A stretch of DNA of 64,000 bases, taken from contig OX421508.1 of assembly GCA_949126835.1 (NCBI GenBank), positions 11,963,994 through 12,027,993 on the forward strand, given 5' to 3'. Within the stretch, counting starts at the first letter, position 1. Every line of letters begins with the position of its first letter. A program made the translations under genes and the position numbers. This document shows positions 21,758 to 33,160 of the stretch, one piece after another. Below the pieces are notes generated by a model. The model searched no databases. It saw only the letters and a list, made by a program, of their open reading frames with translations, and had not been told where the DNA came from. The stretch comes from Anisus vortex. Taxonomy: Eukaryota > Mollusca > Gastropoda > Planorbidae.

Positions 21758-22872
21758 CATAGGTTCTCAACCTTTTTTCGGCTCACCGCCCCCCTTTACA
21801 ATTTGTTTCCGCTCACCGCCCCCCCCCCTTACAATTTTTTTAAGCGCCCACTCTCACCCACCCTTTCCGCCCGTCTGGACTATAGTTTCCGCAATTTTTT
21901 AGGCAGACTAGATTTTTTGTGTAATTAATAATTATCTTTAAAAAACTGAAAAGGAAACATATTGTAAGAATTAATAAATAAAAAAATGCCTAAACGAAAG
22001 GTTTAAATAAATAAATATTAATGTGACACATTTGCCTGGTGTCTTTCTAGCACTGATTGCTAGCAATTTGTCTATTTTTTGTTTCAATTTCGGTTGCAAA
22101 AGCCTTAGGTCTAATAATCAGTAATATTTGTTAGATTACGAAACATAACTTGTTCGGCATCACTATTGAATTAAATTTGGAAACATTGTTTTCATTAAAG
22201 GGATATAATTACCCGTTTTATTTGAGCTAATATTTCAGTTCTTTTTTCTTTTATAAAATATAAATGGTTTACAATTTATAACTTTGAAATGATCAAACTG
22301 TAAAAAGTATTTAAAAATTATATACATATTATATGACTAAAAAAATTATATGTATATTTTCAAGCATTACAGTTTGTATGATTAGTACTTATCTATACCG
22401 CTTTATTTCAGTGACGTACTAACTACAAAAGTTTGAAACACATTTACGACATCTCGGTAAAACAGATCAAAATATCATTAATATTAGTAGATGTTCGGGC
22501 GACAGTGATCGGTCAGCAGAGTTGGCAGTCCGGCAAACCAACCACTGGACCAGCCGGCCGCACACCATATTTGCCAAATGCTTTATCGAAAAGTCACTGC
22601 GATTCCTATTTCTTATTAAAATTAATAAGCTTATAATAAAATGTAGGCCTACTGTTGGGGGATATTAGATATTTAGCAGCACTAGCGTTTACATCAAATT
22701 TCATCCATAAACTAATCGATTCAAATAGCTGAGGGGTTCAAATTATATCAGGTACGTTTGTACTGTTCACATGCCTTTCACCGCACCCCAATCGCCCCCG
22801 GGGACGTCAGCGCCCCCTTAAAGCTTCTCACCGCCCCCCGGGGGGCGATATCACCCCCGTTGAGAACCTATG
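21758..22872. mobile_element. hAT-type MITE, copy A (1115 bp)
   Basis: The ends are perfect inverted repeats: CATAGGTTCTCAACC on the left and its complement ending GAGAACCTATG on the right. Subterminal C-runs (CTCACCGCCCCCC and CCCCGGGGGGCG) are typical of this kind of element. The 8-bp flanks are CTCTAAAC (21750-21757) and TTCTAAAC (22873-22880). It shares internal sequence with copy B, for example CATATTTGCCAAAT near 22568. Confidence 0.8.
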
Positions 22873-22880
22873 TTCTAAAC

Positions 22881-23657
22881 CATAGGTTCTCAACCTTTTT
22901 CGGCTCACCGCCCCCTTTTGCATTTTTTTTCCGCTCACCGCCCCCCAACTTAATTTTAGCGGAAACATTTGTTAATTAAAGGGAGATAATTAACCCTTTT
23001 CATTTGAGGTAATATTTCAATTTGTTTTTCTTTTATAAAAAACTAAATGACTTGCATTTATAACTTTGAAATAATATGATAGAACTGTAAAAATTATTTG
23101 AAAATTGTATAAATATTATATGACTAAAGAATTTATATGAATATTTTCAAGCATTTTAATCACTACCCAGTTTGTATAATTACTTTGTATCTATACTGCT
23201 CAGCTATTGTGGTTACCTCTTTACGAAGGATTCAAACGCATTAAAGGACATCTCGGTAAAACATCAAAAGAGTAATATAAGATTAATATTAGCAGATGTT
23301 AAGGCGACAGTCCGGTGAACCAATCATAAGACGAGACGGCCGCATACCATATTTGCCAAATACTGACCTCCCCCCCCCCTACTTCATCGAAAAGTCATTG
23401 CGATCCTTATTTATTGTTCAATAATATGTGTGACTACTTTTGGGAGATATCAGATATTTAGTAGCACTTGCGTTTACATCATATTTCATCCAAAAACTAA
23501 TCGATTCCAAAAGCTGAGTTGTTGAAATTATAGCAGGTACGTATGTACCGCCCACTTGCCCTTCATCGCCCCCCAATCGCCCCCGGGAATGTTATCGCCC
23601 CCCTAAGGCTGCTAATCGCCCCCTGGGGGGCGATATCGCCCCTGTTGAGAACCTATG
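22881..23657. mobile_element. hAT-type MITE, copy B (777 bp), adjoining copy A
   Basis: Same termini and subterminal C-runs as copy A, with TTCTAAAC on both sides (22873-22880 and 23658-23665). The left duplication is the right duplication of copy A, so the two elements stand head to tail with one shared 8-bp spacer. The interior is a diverged, shorter relative of copy A. Confidence 0.8.
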
Positions 23658-23689
23658 TTCTAAACTATGGAGACAAGCAGTAGTAGTAT

Positions 23690-24297
23690 CGATCTTACAG
23701 AAAAGAAAACGATCCGGTACAAGTCGAAAGCTAAATCCCGAATTTCCTCGCATCGTGTGTTTGGGAATATAGCTAATAGGATGGTCATTCAGAGACTTGT
23801 GATGCACCTAGAAGATAAAGATATAATCACCCCATTGCAGGCTGGTTTTCAATCTGGAAGGAATTCAATGGATCAGGCGACCTTTTTTATTTTTAAGATT
23901 TCAGACGGCTAGAGCAACGAGTCTACATTAGCTCCACAGAAGGGATCAGCCCACATTCGCCTAATTTCGTAATAAACATGGTTCAAAAGAGGCTTACTTT
24001 AGTGTGCGTAGGCCCTACCTCAATTCACGATGTCGAAACTACAGGGATGCAGAAGAAACGTTCGAGCACCTGCGATTTAACGTAAACCGATTATGGTCTG
24101 AAGGTGTCCTACCGAAACAGTGGAGAGAAGCCTTGGTGGTACCCATCTTGAAGAGGAGTAAAGACCCGGGTCAGGCTGAAAGCTACAGACCGATTTCCCT
24201 AACATCGTGTGTAGGGAAGGTAGCTAAGAGACTATTCAATAAGAGGCTTGTGAGGTTCCTAGAGGATAATGGACTGGTCGCCCCCATTCAAGCATAA
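23690..24297 (+). pseudogene. RNase-H LINE, reverse transcriptase fragments
   Basis: Two pieces of RT N-terminal half in the same orientation. The first (23740-23912) reads NRMVIQRLVMHLEDKDIITP, then LQAGFQSGRNSMDQ, matching the block that precedes the catalytic strand. The second (24040-24297) reads WREALVVPILKRSKDPG, ESYRPISLTSCVGKVAKRLF and LVRFLEDNGLVAPIQA before a stop. The pieces overlap in the part of the protein they represent, so they come from two copies or a rearrangement. The palm with the YADD motif is missing. Confidence 0.8.
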
Positions 24298-25945
24298 AAT
24301 GATTTAAACGCAGTAGCCTGTTACGCCAAGCTTTGAGGTATGGATGTAAACTGCCTAAAAACAGTTTATTTGCTCTTTACCCATGGAATCGATATCCTCA
24401 AAGAGCCGATCGAGTTGAACATTGATGGCCGCGCTCTGGCGTGCGACCAGAAGCCGGTCAATCTCGGAGTGACACTGGACCGAAAGCTAACGATGTATGA
24501 CCATGTGAGGTTAGTCCAAAAGAAAGCTTCTTCGAAGCTGAACATTGTCAAGAGACTGGCCAGTACTGGCTGGGGTGCAAAGGCGAGTGTGTTGAGAAAT
24601 CTTTACCTAGGAGCGGTAAGATCTCAGATCGATTATAGCCTCCCGGCGCAAATCTATGCGTCTGATACTGCACTGTACAAAATCAAGCCCTCAGACTAAT
24701 ATGTGGAACGTTCCGAACCGCCCCAACATCGGCTGTGGAAATCATGGCAAACGTGCCGCCTCTGAATGGGAGAAGGAAAAGGGCCGTTATCACTGCATAC
24801 GAGCGGTATAAACGGCTGGAGGAAAGTTCGACTCTCAGGAAGCTCGTAGATTCCTGGGAGGGTAGAGCTCGGATCTCAATGCAGTTTTTCATGCCCCATG
24901 CATTAAAGCTCAGCGAAGAGATCGGACTCCCGGTCGACCGCATGCCCCTGCGGACGGGAGTGGATTCTCCTCCTCACTTATCTTTCAACCTACCAGAGAT
25001 ACGGACGAACCTGATGGAAGCAGTCGGACCCAGCGCTTGCCTGACTGAGAAGCGAGCAGCTGCTCGAAGGACGGTACGGGCATACTCAGGATTCGTTGAG
25101 GCATACACTGATGGGAGCGAGATCAGTGGGACCGAAGCGCGTTCTGGGTATGGTGCTCTTGTGTCGTAACCGAAGGCAGATGAAAAACGGGTTGAGCTAA
25201 GTGGGCCTTGCGGGAAAATCTGCATCTTTGATGCAGAGATGGAAGCCATCAGAATTGCTGTGGCGGCAATAGGGAAAACGTTCGAAGAAACACCAGCTGC
25301 TCGTGCTCATGTGGTTATCTTCACTGATGCGCTTTCAGTACTCCAAGCCATCGATGGCTTGGGGTCATGGCCCGATCTGCTTGTCCGACTGTTGGCTGCT
25401 ATTTCCGATCTGATCCTCATGTACAAGGAGAAGGTCATTTAGCAGTGGATTCAGGGTCATGCAGGAGTCCCTGGCAATGAGATAGTGGATGCCTTGGCTA
25501 AGAAGGGATCCCTGGTACCCACTCCAGAGGGTCCGTCCACCATTGAGAGTGCCCGCAGAACGATCTGTGAGTGGGAGACAAGACAATGGTGGAAGAATTG
25601 GGACGAATCTGACAAGGGTCGAGGTGTGTGGCAGCAACTAAAACGGCCAAATCGAGCTGATCCGTGGTGAAGCTCCGCAGGAGAGAACAGGCTACGATAG
25701 CCCAGTTCCATACAGGGCACTGCCCTATTGGTGCTTATTTCGGACGATTTAGGCCCAATTTCGATTCGCGGTTCCGACATTGCTTTGAAGCAGAAGAGAC
25801 GGTCGAGCATTTTCTTTTAGACTGCCCTGCCTTGCAGGAGGAATTAGTGGATGGGAATGGTCAACAGTTTGCACCATCCCTTTACGGTAACCTGGCTGTG
25901 CTACGTAGTACAAGTGTGTTTGTCCTCCGAATCCTAAGAGATTAG
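24298..25945 (+). pseudogene. RNase-H LINE, RT thumb, RNase H and C-terminal cysteine motif
   Basis: Resumes at the end of RT with KTVYLLFTHG, IELNIDGRAL, NLGVTLDRKLT (24340-24699). It then reads through a connecting region (24735-25020) into RNase H: EAYTDGSEISG (25100), DAEMEAIRIAV (25230), FTDALSVLQAI (25320) and PGNEIVDALAKKG (25475), which give the D, E, D and final D of the active site. The C-terminus holds the FRHCFEAEETVEHFLLDCPA motif near 25780, known from I- and Jockey-type LINEs, and ends at 25945. Stops at about 24699, 25169 and 25440 break it. It is related to the nested copy at 14393-15632. Confidence 0.88.
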
Positions 25946-26230
25946 TCTCGATTCGATCACTCCGGTGAAGTGAGGTTTAAAGTCTGGTGAACCCCGCGAA
26001 ACTGGTTTTAAAGAAGGCTTCGAAGGGATGTGCCCGCTTTAGACTGGGCATACCCGTGTCAGACAATATCCGCCGTACCAGCCAACATCACAGGTATACG
26101 ATGAAGGCCCTGCACGAAGAGAAATGAAGCAAATTCACGTTTGGGGGAACACGAACGGAGAAAGCTAACCCACACATGAGACCGCCCTATTGGCCTACCA
26201 GGACAGGGCTGGCCGCGAACAAAGTTTTAT
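25946..26230 (+). mobile_element. 3' untranslated end of the RNase-H LINE
   Basis: Continues from the stop with sequence whose start (tctcgattcgatcactccg) is shared with the minus-strand copy near 14425-14445, confirming that it belongs to the element. The exact 3' end is unclear. Confidence 0.55.
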
Positions 26231-26390
26231 TCATACCTTACCTGCACCAGATGCATGTTTCGTTGTCGCTACTGTGTTAGCTTGGTACAAGAGAGCAATC
26301 TCGCCGACGGCGACTTAGAGTTTTGACTTTTGGACAGCGTATCACTGAGTCAATGAGTGTATCACTTTAAGGACTCAAAAATGGTCCTAA

Positions 26391-26600
26391 AGCTCCCCTT
26401 GGTCTGAGTGTGGATATTTTACGTTTCTGCAGTAGGCCTACTATTCAGCTGTTATCACCTTAACTATTCATTAAGCCATCGTATGTGTATGTGTAAGCTC
26501 CCCTTGGTCTGAGTGTGGATATTTTACGTTTCTGCAGTAGGCCTACTATTCAGCTGTTATCACCTTAACTATTCATTAAGCCATCGTATGTGTATGTGTA
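26391..26600. repeat. 105-bp direct tandem duplication
   Basis: The block starting AGCTCCCCTTGGTCTGAGTG occurs at 26391 and again at 26496, apparently identical over 105 bp. The second copy runs into a GTAT microsatellite. The near identity suggests a recent event or an assembly duplication. Confidence 0.9.
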
Positions 26601-26780
26601 TAAATGTGTATATTCGTGTGTATGTATAATGTATGTTTGCACACATGTATGTGTGTTTACATGTATCATTGTGTAGATGTAAATTTTGTATATACGCGTA
26701 TATGCTTGTATGTTTATTTTTCTATGTATATGTATGTGTGTATATATGTATGTATGTGCGTAAGTATGCATATATGAATG
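26585..26780. repeat. GTAT/TGTA-rich microsatellite
   Basis: Imperfect GTATGT and GTGTAT runs, largely alternating purine-pyrimidine, with interruptions. Open frames through it are artefacts. Confidence 0.85.
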
Positions 26781-26783
26781 TAT

Positions 26784-27289
26784 GCACAAAGCAGGCCCGG
26801 ACTTAGAGACCTAGTGCCCATAGGCACTTGATAATTGCACTCCCCCACCATCTCGAAGCTATTTTGGAAATTTAGCAAATTAAATGCAATTGTAGGCCCA
26901 CAGAACATATAATTTGTATACAACATTAATTACTTTAATAAACATCAGAATAATACAGTCTATGTTACTATAGTTACGTTATTCTATAAAATGTATAGAA
27001 TCATACGACGAAAAGTCTTCTGTGCAAAAGAACGAATGACGTCCTCATAGTCAATCGACTGCATTATTTCTGACTCTATGTAAGGCCTACATTATTATGA
27101 ACGCGCGGTTTAGGCAAAAGGTAGTACAAATATTAATTTTATTATAATATTATTTTCGATAAAGCTTTTTCATAAGGCAAGCCAGGCTTTTAAGGTTATG
27201 TAAAGATTCCGCCAACGGGGCCCAAAGGCTGGCTGGACCCTACACTGGTGCCTTGAAGGCCTTGGCAGAAATCCGGCACTAGCACAAAG
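26784..27289. mobile_element. hAT-type MITE with perfect 8-bp target duplication GCACAAAG
   Basis: GCACAAAG stands at 26784-26791 and at 27282-27289. The 490 bp between begin CAGGCCCGGACTTAG and end so that the other strand reads TAGTGCCGGATTT (9 of 13 terminal bases match). An 8-bp duplication with CAG-type ends is the hAT pattern. No coding capacity was seen, so it is non-autonomous. Confidence 0.75.
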
Positions 27290-28180
27290 AAGTATATATT
27301 CTATTCATACTCACGTTACAGCACTTAGCTATGTTCATATAAATCAAAGTAACGGGACTGTAGTCTAACTTGATACTGATGTCTTCAGGTTTCATCTGAC
27401 GTGTCTTGAACAGTCTCAATTCTTATACATTTTGTTAATAATCTGCTTAGACCCGGGGCAACAGAAATACAGATAACACTTAAAACTGAACACAATTAAA
27501 TAAACTACAAGCGGATGATAATTAAAACAGACGGCATTATGCACTTGAATAAACGCCAAAGATTTCAAAATGCAGCCTTTTGTAATTGGCAAAGAAAAAT
27601 TTTTGTGACTCAGCGCAAGCTATTATTTAAATTGCTTTGTATAAACTTTGAATATTGTAATAAATTAGAAACGCATTGAAATGATCATGTTCAAATAACA
27701 GCAATTTAAGTCAACATAATGAATTAGAAATTGTGTTTTCTTTTCGAACCCGACTTTAGTATTTAAACAATCTTTACTTATGGATATGTAAAGCTAAATT
27801 TTGAAAAAAAAAAAGGCTTACTTGGGTTTTATTGAAAGCCGCAGACTGTGCACATACAAAATAGACACAAACAAAGAAACGAAGTAACGACAAAGATAAG
27901 ATTATTGAAAACAATAAAAAAAAACTATGGTCACAATAGGAAGCCATGTTTTTTTCAGCTATGTATCGATTTAACCATGTACATAACCACATACTATTTA
28001 AATATTTATATATCTTTACGTCTATATTTTATCTATGTATACGTATACCAGCCCCCTCCCCCTTTCCACAACTGTCTGAGCCCTCCTTCCACAATTAGCA
28101 TGTCTATAGTGTGTGTTGAATGTTAATATTACCTTCCCTCTCCCCCCCCCCACACACACACGCTTCCCCCTTACGCATGT
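27290..28180. other. Non-coding AT-rich DNA
   Basis: Open frames at 27774-27992 (minus) and 27848-28126 (plus) are low-complexity and show no family match. A C-rich run lies at 28136-28170. Confidence 0.4.
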
Positions 28181-28182
28181 CA

Positions 28183-28340
28183 CACCTTATCTTATCGTAT
28201 ACATTATAGACGCTCCTTCTATTAAGAATAGTATTGCGTCCTACCCACATCCGTGGTTTGAGTCTAGTCCTGCATTGCTATATTTTTTTTTATTAATGTT
28301 AAGTTGCTGGTTTTCCTGTTTTGTTCCATGCCAAGTGCGG
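28183..28340 (-). mobile_element. 3'-end fragment of the CR1/Jockey-group LINE, inverted
   Basis: The reverse complement matches 1860-2000: ACAGGAAAACCAG, AACATTAATAAA, GACTAGACTC, CCACGGATG, AGGACGCAATA and AGAAGGAGCGTCT in the same order. It is a 5'-truncated copy of the family at 1-2005. Confidence 0.85.
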
Positions 28341-28419
28341 CACGCGTGCCGGCGTAGGTTGCCGACCCTGGGTCTAAAAGCAGCTCGCTGAGTACGGTGT
28401 TGACGTTGAAATATTCCAG

Positions 28420-29560
28420 GCAGCGTTTCTAATAGTGGGATGCATCTGGTTTCTTTCAGGTGATTACATAGGTCTTTCGATGCGCATACACGAGATGCTG
28501 AGTATTAGCCACCCTTGGTCTGGATTGTCTACACACTTCTGTACCCATGGGCATCAAAGCGCTGAAGGGTTGAAGCCACCTGTACGCTTACGTCAAAAGC
28601 ACACCGGTGGGCTAACGAATGAGGGACAGCCACTGCTGCGCGTCCGAGGTCTCATTGTACCACCGAGAGGCTCCGAGCCTCGGTGGGGAGGAAGAAATGT
28701 GCGCAGTGTCCCCGCCTCAACCCCGCCCTGGTGCCTGGATGACCATGCCTATAGTATGAGATTTGCGCCACCGGGCTACATTGCAATTATATGGGCGAGC
28801 CACTACGATAATGATCCGTGGCGAATTCCGCAGAGAGTGAAACTATTGCGTGTTGGAACCGTACCATATGTTACACGGAAAAAATCATATATAAGGCGTA
28901 CCGTGGGGTGACTGGACAACGTGTAGAACTTTGGTGTGCATCCTTGGTTCACTCCTAAACATCAATTCGTATTAGACGTAAAAGCCGAATGGCTAGTCCC
29001 TTTTTTTTGGTCTATTTTAGTATGGATTCTCCACAAGCTTAGTAGTAGACCGAAAGCTGTCACACTAGAATCCTGGCCCCTTTCCATTTGAGAATTAACT
29101 AAACTTCTCTGCGCAGACTATTCTGTCCTGCAATTTTCTATGTGGGATTTTAACGCGACGTCTCAACTCTCAACCATGAGACTATGCTGATGCCGACTCT
29201 TCGGGGCGAATAGTTTAGGAGCTTTGCAAAAGCACAATGCTTGTCTGATTTTAAGGTGACAGACACTAGAGTCCGGCTGATCCTGAGGTTAGTTCACCGG
29301 GCTGTCAACCGACACTTCGCGGAATCTATGCCTCCCGCCGACCAATCCATGCCGCCCTGCTGGAGTTTTTGGCCTAGTGGATGTAATAATATTATATCTA
29401 GAAGGAACGTCTGTAAAACTTATAGGAAGACAGGTGCAGTTACATTGTAGTAAAATAATTTTATTAGTATGGTTAGTTTATTCAAGTCATACAAGGAGCA
29501 ACCAGAAAAACAATCCCAATGTCCTTGTTTTAAAGGGCAAGATCAAACCGTAATGTTCAT
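28420..29560. other. GC-richer block, possibly 5' part of a LINE
   Basis: About 1.1 kb with clearly higher GC than its surroundings. It includes an open frame of 158 codons at 28435-28911 without any recognised domain. Around 29130-29300 broken frames hint at an endonuclease region (WDFNA-like word near 29142), but this is weak. It ends at the LINE linker fragment that follows. Confidence 0.35.
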
Positions 29561-29895
29561 CAGGGATAGAGACTATATTTAAAAGAAGGAAGGCTGCTCG
29601 ATGCAAGGCGAGCAAGCGAAAGACTGCTGAAAGCCGGAGGGAGTACAATCAGCTGATGTAAGAAGGCTCATTTCGGAGGCGAAGCTAACGAAATGGGCGG
29701 ATACTTGTGCTGGGTTGGGTCTAGCGGATTACGAAAAGCATGGAACCACCATATCGAGCGAGCAAAGACAGCTAATAACAATGTGCGCCAAGGGGACAAA
29801 AACTCAAAACCCGGAAGCCTTAGGAGGGGGTGAGTTAGACACGTTGCCCGCACCCTTTGCCTGGGAAAATATGGGTAATGTCTTGAGACCATGCC
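29560..29895 (+). pseudogene. LINE linker fragment (between endonuclease and RT)
   Basis: Broken frames read KRRKAARCKASKRKTAESRR, then DVRRLISEAKLTKWADTC and GLADYEKAWNHHIERAKTAN. This is the basic and Trp-containing linker found before RT in I-like LINEs, so it may belong to the RNase-H LINE family in this window. It stops abruptly at the satellite. Confidence 0.5.
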
Positions 29896-29898
29896 AAA

Positions 29899-31020
29899 CT
29901 AGATAGACCCTAAGTGCAGTCAATACATCAAATGAATTCACGTAACTAGATAGACCCCAAGTGCAGTCAATGCATCAAATGAATTCACGTAACTAGATAG
30001 ACTCCAAGTGCAGTCAATGCATCAAATGAATTCACGTAACTAGATACACCCCAAGTGCAGTCAATGCATCAAATGAATTCACGTAACTAGATAGACCCCA
30101 AGTGCAGTCAATGCATCAAATGAATTCACCTAGCTAGATAGACCCCAAGTGCAGTCAATGCATCAAATGAATTCACGTAACTAGATACACCCCAAGTGCA
30201 GTCAATGCATCAAATGAATTCACGTAACTAGATAACCCCAAGTGCAGTCAATGCATCAAATGAATTCATTTAACTAGATAGACCCCAAGTGCTGTCAATG
30301 CATCAAATGAATTCACGTAACTAGATAGACCCCATGTGCAGTCAATGCATCAAATGAATTCACGTAACTAGATAGACCCCAAGTGCAGTCAATGCATCAA
30401 ATGAATTCACGTAACTAGATACACCCCAAGTGCAGTCAATGCATCAAATGAATTCACGTAACTAGATAGACCCCAAGTGCAGTCAATGCATCAAATGAAT
30501 TCACCTAGCTAGATAGACCCCAAGTGCAGTCAATGCATCAAATGAATTCACGTAACTAGATACACCCCAAGTGCAGTCAATGCATCAAATGAATTCACGT
30601 AACTAGATACACCCCAAGTGCAGTCAATGCATCAAATGAATTCACGTAACTAGATACACCCCAAGTGCAGTCAATGCATCAAATGAATTCACGTAACTAG
30701 ATAGACCCCAAGTGCAGTCAATGCATCAAATGAATTCACCTAGCTAGATAGACCCCAAGTGCAGTCAATGCATCAAATGAATTCACGTAACTAGATACAC
30801 CCCAAGTGCAGTCAATGCATCAAATGAATTCACGTAACTAGATAACCCCAAGTGCTGTCAATGCATCAAATGAATTCATTTAACTAGATAGACCCCAAGT
30901 GCTGTCAATGCATCAAATGAATTCACGTAACTAGATAGACCCCATGTGCAGTCAATGCATCAAATGAATTCACGTAACTAGATAGACCCCAAGTGCAGTC
31001 AATGCATCAAATGAATTCAT
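29899..31020. repeat. 47-bp EcoRI satellite, 24 units, with higher-order structure
   Basis: Twenty-four units of 47 bp (a few 46) built from AACTAGATAGACCCCAAGTG, CAGTCAATGCATCAAATG and AATTCACGT. Each has one EcoRI (GAATTC) and one NsiI (ATGCAT) site. Variant units (TACACC, CACCTAGCT, the 46-bp GATAACCCC, GCTGTC, CCCATGTG) follow the same order twice, in units 4-11 and 17-24, offset by 13 units or 610 bp. This shows segmental amplification and not single-unit growth. Confidence 0.95.
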
Positions 31021-31096
31021 TACTCGCGTGGGATACAGTGACAAAAGTAAACACTTAGTACTTATTCACATAACGTGGTCCGAATGTGTTCTTCTA

Positions 31097-32535
31097 CAGA
31101 AGGGGTCTCCAAACTTTTCAGCCCGAGGGCCGCATTAACTATTAAACAGCAGTTCGGGGGCTGACTACACACTCGATATCCGAATAAAAAATAATCAAAA
31201 CATGGATGTTGTTTTTAATTATTTTTTTAATATTATTTTATTCATTTAATATTTAATAACAAACTGTTACACTACACATGAACACCTGTGTTAGTGGAAA
31301 TGTAGATTAATTGTTTACTGGATGCCAAAACAGCAGACATTTCTGGCTTTAGATTTGATGTCCCTTACATCAACTGTGACCTGAGATTATCATCGGACAA
31401 GTCTGCTCTCAAATTTTTCCTGACGTAGATATGTTGTTCCAAAAAATTAAAAGGTACATTGATGCAAATGTTTTAACATTAGAAAAGTCTTGCTTGGGCA
31501 AAAACTGGTAAAAACCCACCAGTCCTTTCTGATCTCGCATGCAAAAATGACAAGAGGAACTCAGCTGTTGTTTCAGCCATGAATACCTAGCACTGCTGAA
31601 AGTGAGCCAAGTTGTTCGCCTGTACTTGTTCCAAAACCAAAACAAGTTGGGATCTAAAGGCCCTCAGTGGATGTATAGATCAAAATCTAAATTTTCCTCT
31701 CATTGTACTTTTAGGCTCAGAAAAATGTAAATTACAAGTAGAGACTAATTTCCATACCCACTCTTCATCAGACAGTAATGTCTGTGGCTTGCCTTTATTT
31801 TCCAGGAAGTCACATGTTTCATTTCTTAACTTAAAAACTCTGCTCGGAACTTAGCCATCTAAGTGCTGTGTAATATGGTAAATCTTGCGATTCTGTGTCT
31901 GTATCTTTCAACATGTCTCTGAACTGTCTATGGTAGAGCCCATGCGACCTTATTGAGATCATCATCTTCATCAAAGTAATCAGCGCACTTCTAATGTCCA
32001 AATATTTAGCACACAAAGCTTGCTGGTGAATAATACAGTGTAGAAACATTGGCTGCGGAATGCTTTTTCTCTTTACACATCTGCTTTACTTGTTCAATCA
32101 AGGCTGTCTATATGCCACTCACGTTCTTTCCTACATCAACAGTCAGGTAACTGAGAAAACTGATGTTAGTCCAGTCCAAGTTAGTCCAGTCCAAGTTATA
32201 ATCTGCAAATGTCTTTGAATACATCATGTCCAGTAACAGTGCTATACTCCGCCACTAGATGGCGTTATATCATCTCTTTGAATGTACTTTGAAAAAGTAA
32301 GCAGCGAATAAGGTTTTTACAATATAGTGATCGATTGGAAAACATAACGCACTACTACCCGCCTCTATGTGAGTTCGGTAAAAACATAACGTCCACGTAA
32401 GCGGCGGCTGATCTTGGTAGGATATAGATAAATTTCCGTAATTTTTTTCGTAACTGAAATGGTCTCCGCGGGCCGCATGAGAAGGCTTCGGGGGCCGCAT
32501 GCGGCCCGCGGGCCGCAGTTTGGAGACCCCGGTTA
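31097..32535 (-). mobile_element. hAT (Charlie/GTF2IRD2-like) transposon relic with inverted ends
   Basis: The ends share GGGGTCTCCAAACT in opposite orientation (31102-31116 and 32517-32530), with GGGCCGCA blocks just inside, as in hAT elements. The minus strand encodes transposase parts: HCIIHQQALCAKYLDIRSAL, SHGLYHRQFRDMLKDTD, then LPYYTALRWLSS (31831-32049). The C-terminal dimerisation part follows, with FLPKQDFSNVKTFASMYL and LRADLSDDNLRSQLM at about 31370-31520. Much of the N-terminus is absent, and frames are broken. No convincing 8-bp duplication was found. Confidence 0.8.
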
Positions 32536-32556
32536 AAGTCTAAACTCTAAACCATA

Positions 32557-33160
32557 TGTCCCGAGGTATGAGGTGTTTTTAGTTGAGGAAGTGACGTCAC
32601 GGGCTTGTTGATGTGGGCTGTTAGATAAATGGCGGATTGGAGACAATTTGAGTCCCTTATGAAGGAAGGTTGTGTTGGTGTACTGTGTGTGATTTCCAAG
32701 GGTACTATTTACTATTGGAATAGTCATTCTTTCATTCTTTTATTAGCTACGTTCAATATATTCTAAATAAAGCTCAGCTAAGTTTATTATGTGTACAAGG
32801 GCGTCTATTTCGTGTATACTAGCGTGTTGAGTACTGTCGCAGTCTTTGCATATATTATTCTAATATAAAAAAACTCGCACGTCACATTTTGGCGACCCCG
32901 ACGAACAGCTAAGGTGGAAATGGCTAGCCTGGCTGAGCTGCTGGAATTAGGAAGACTGGGAGGAATGGAGGGAAAGGAATTATTAGACTGGGCGTCAAGG
33001 AGAATAGATAAAAGAGAAAGACAAACTAGATCGCGCGGAAAGACAGGCGGAAAGGGATTTGAAAAAAACCGTTGCAGAAACAGAAGTGAAAAAAGCAGAA
33101 GTAAAAGAAGAAGAGAAAAAAACAGAAGTGAAAGGAAAAAAGTAGAAGCAGAATGAGGTC
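32557..33160 (+). mobile_element. LTR retrotransposon 5' fragment (LTR, primer site, start of Gag)
   Basis: A candidate LTR starts TGTCCCGAGG (32557) and ends CGTCACA (32886), with AATAAAG near 32765. Four bases on, TGGCGACCCCGACGAAC (32890) looks like a tRNA primer-binding site. An ATG at 32920 opens MASLAELLELGRLGG and then, after one frameshift, a charged run with RAERQAERDLKKTVAETEVK, like Gag N-termini of metazoan Gypsy-type elements. The remainder is not recognisable beyond about 33160. Unrelated to the two RT-less families to the right. Confidence 0.6.

Noticed and set aside
28435..28911. 158-codon open frame
   Set aside because: No domain, signal peptide, or splice context; it lies in a GC-richer block where long frames occur by chance.
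29899..31020. CRISPR-like impression of regular repeats
   Set aside because: Units are contiguous 47-bp tandem repeats with no unique spacers, in eukaryotic DNA.
31089..32543. 8-bp target duplication for the hAT relic
   Set aside because: The flanks (TTCTTCTA and AAAGTCTA) share only scattered bases.
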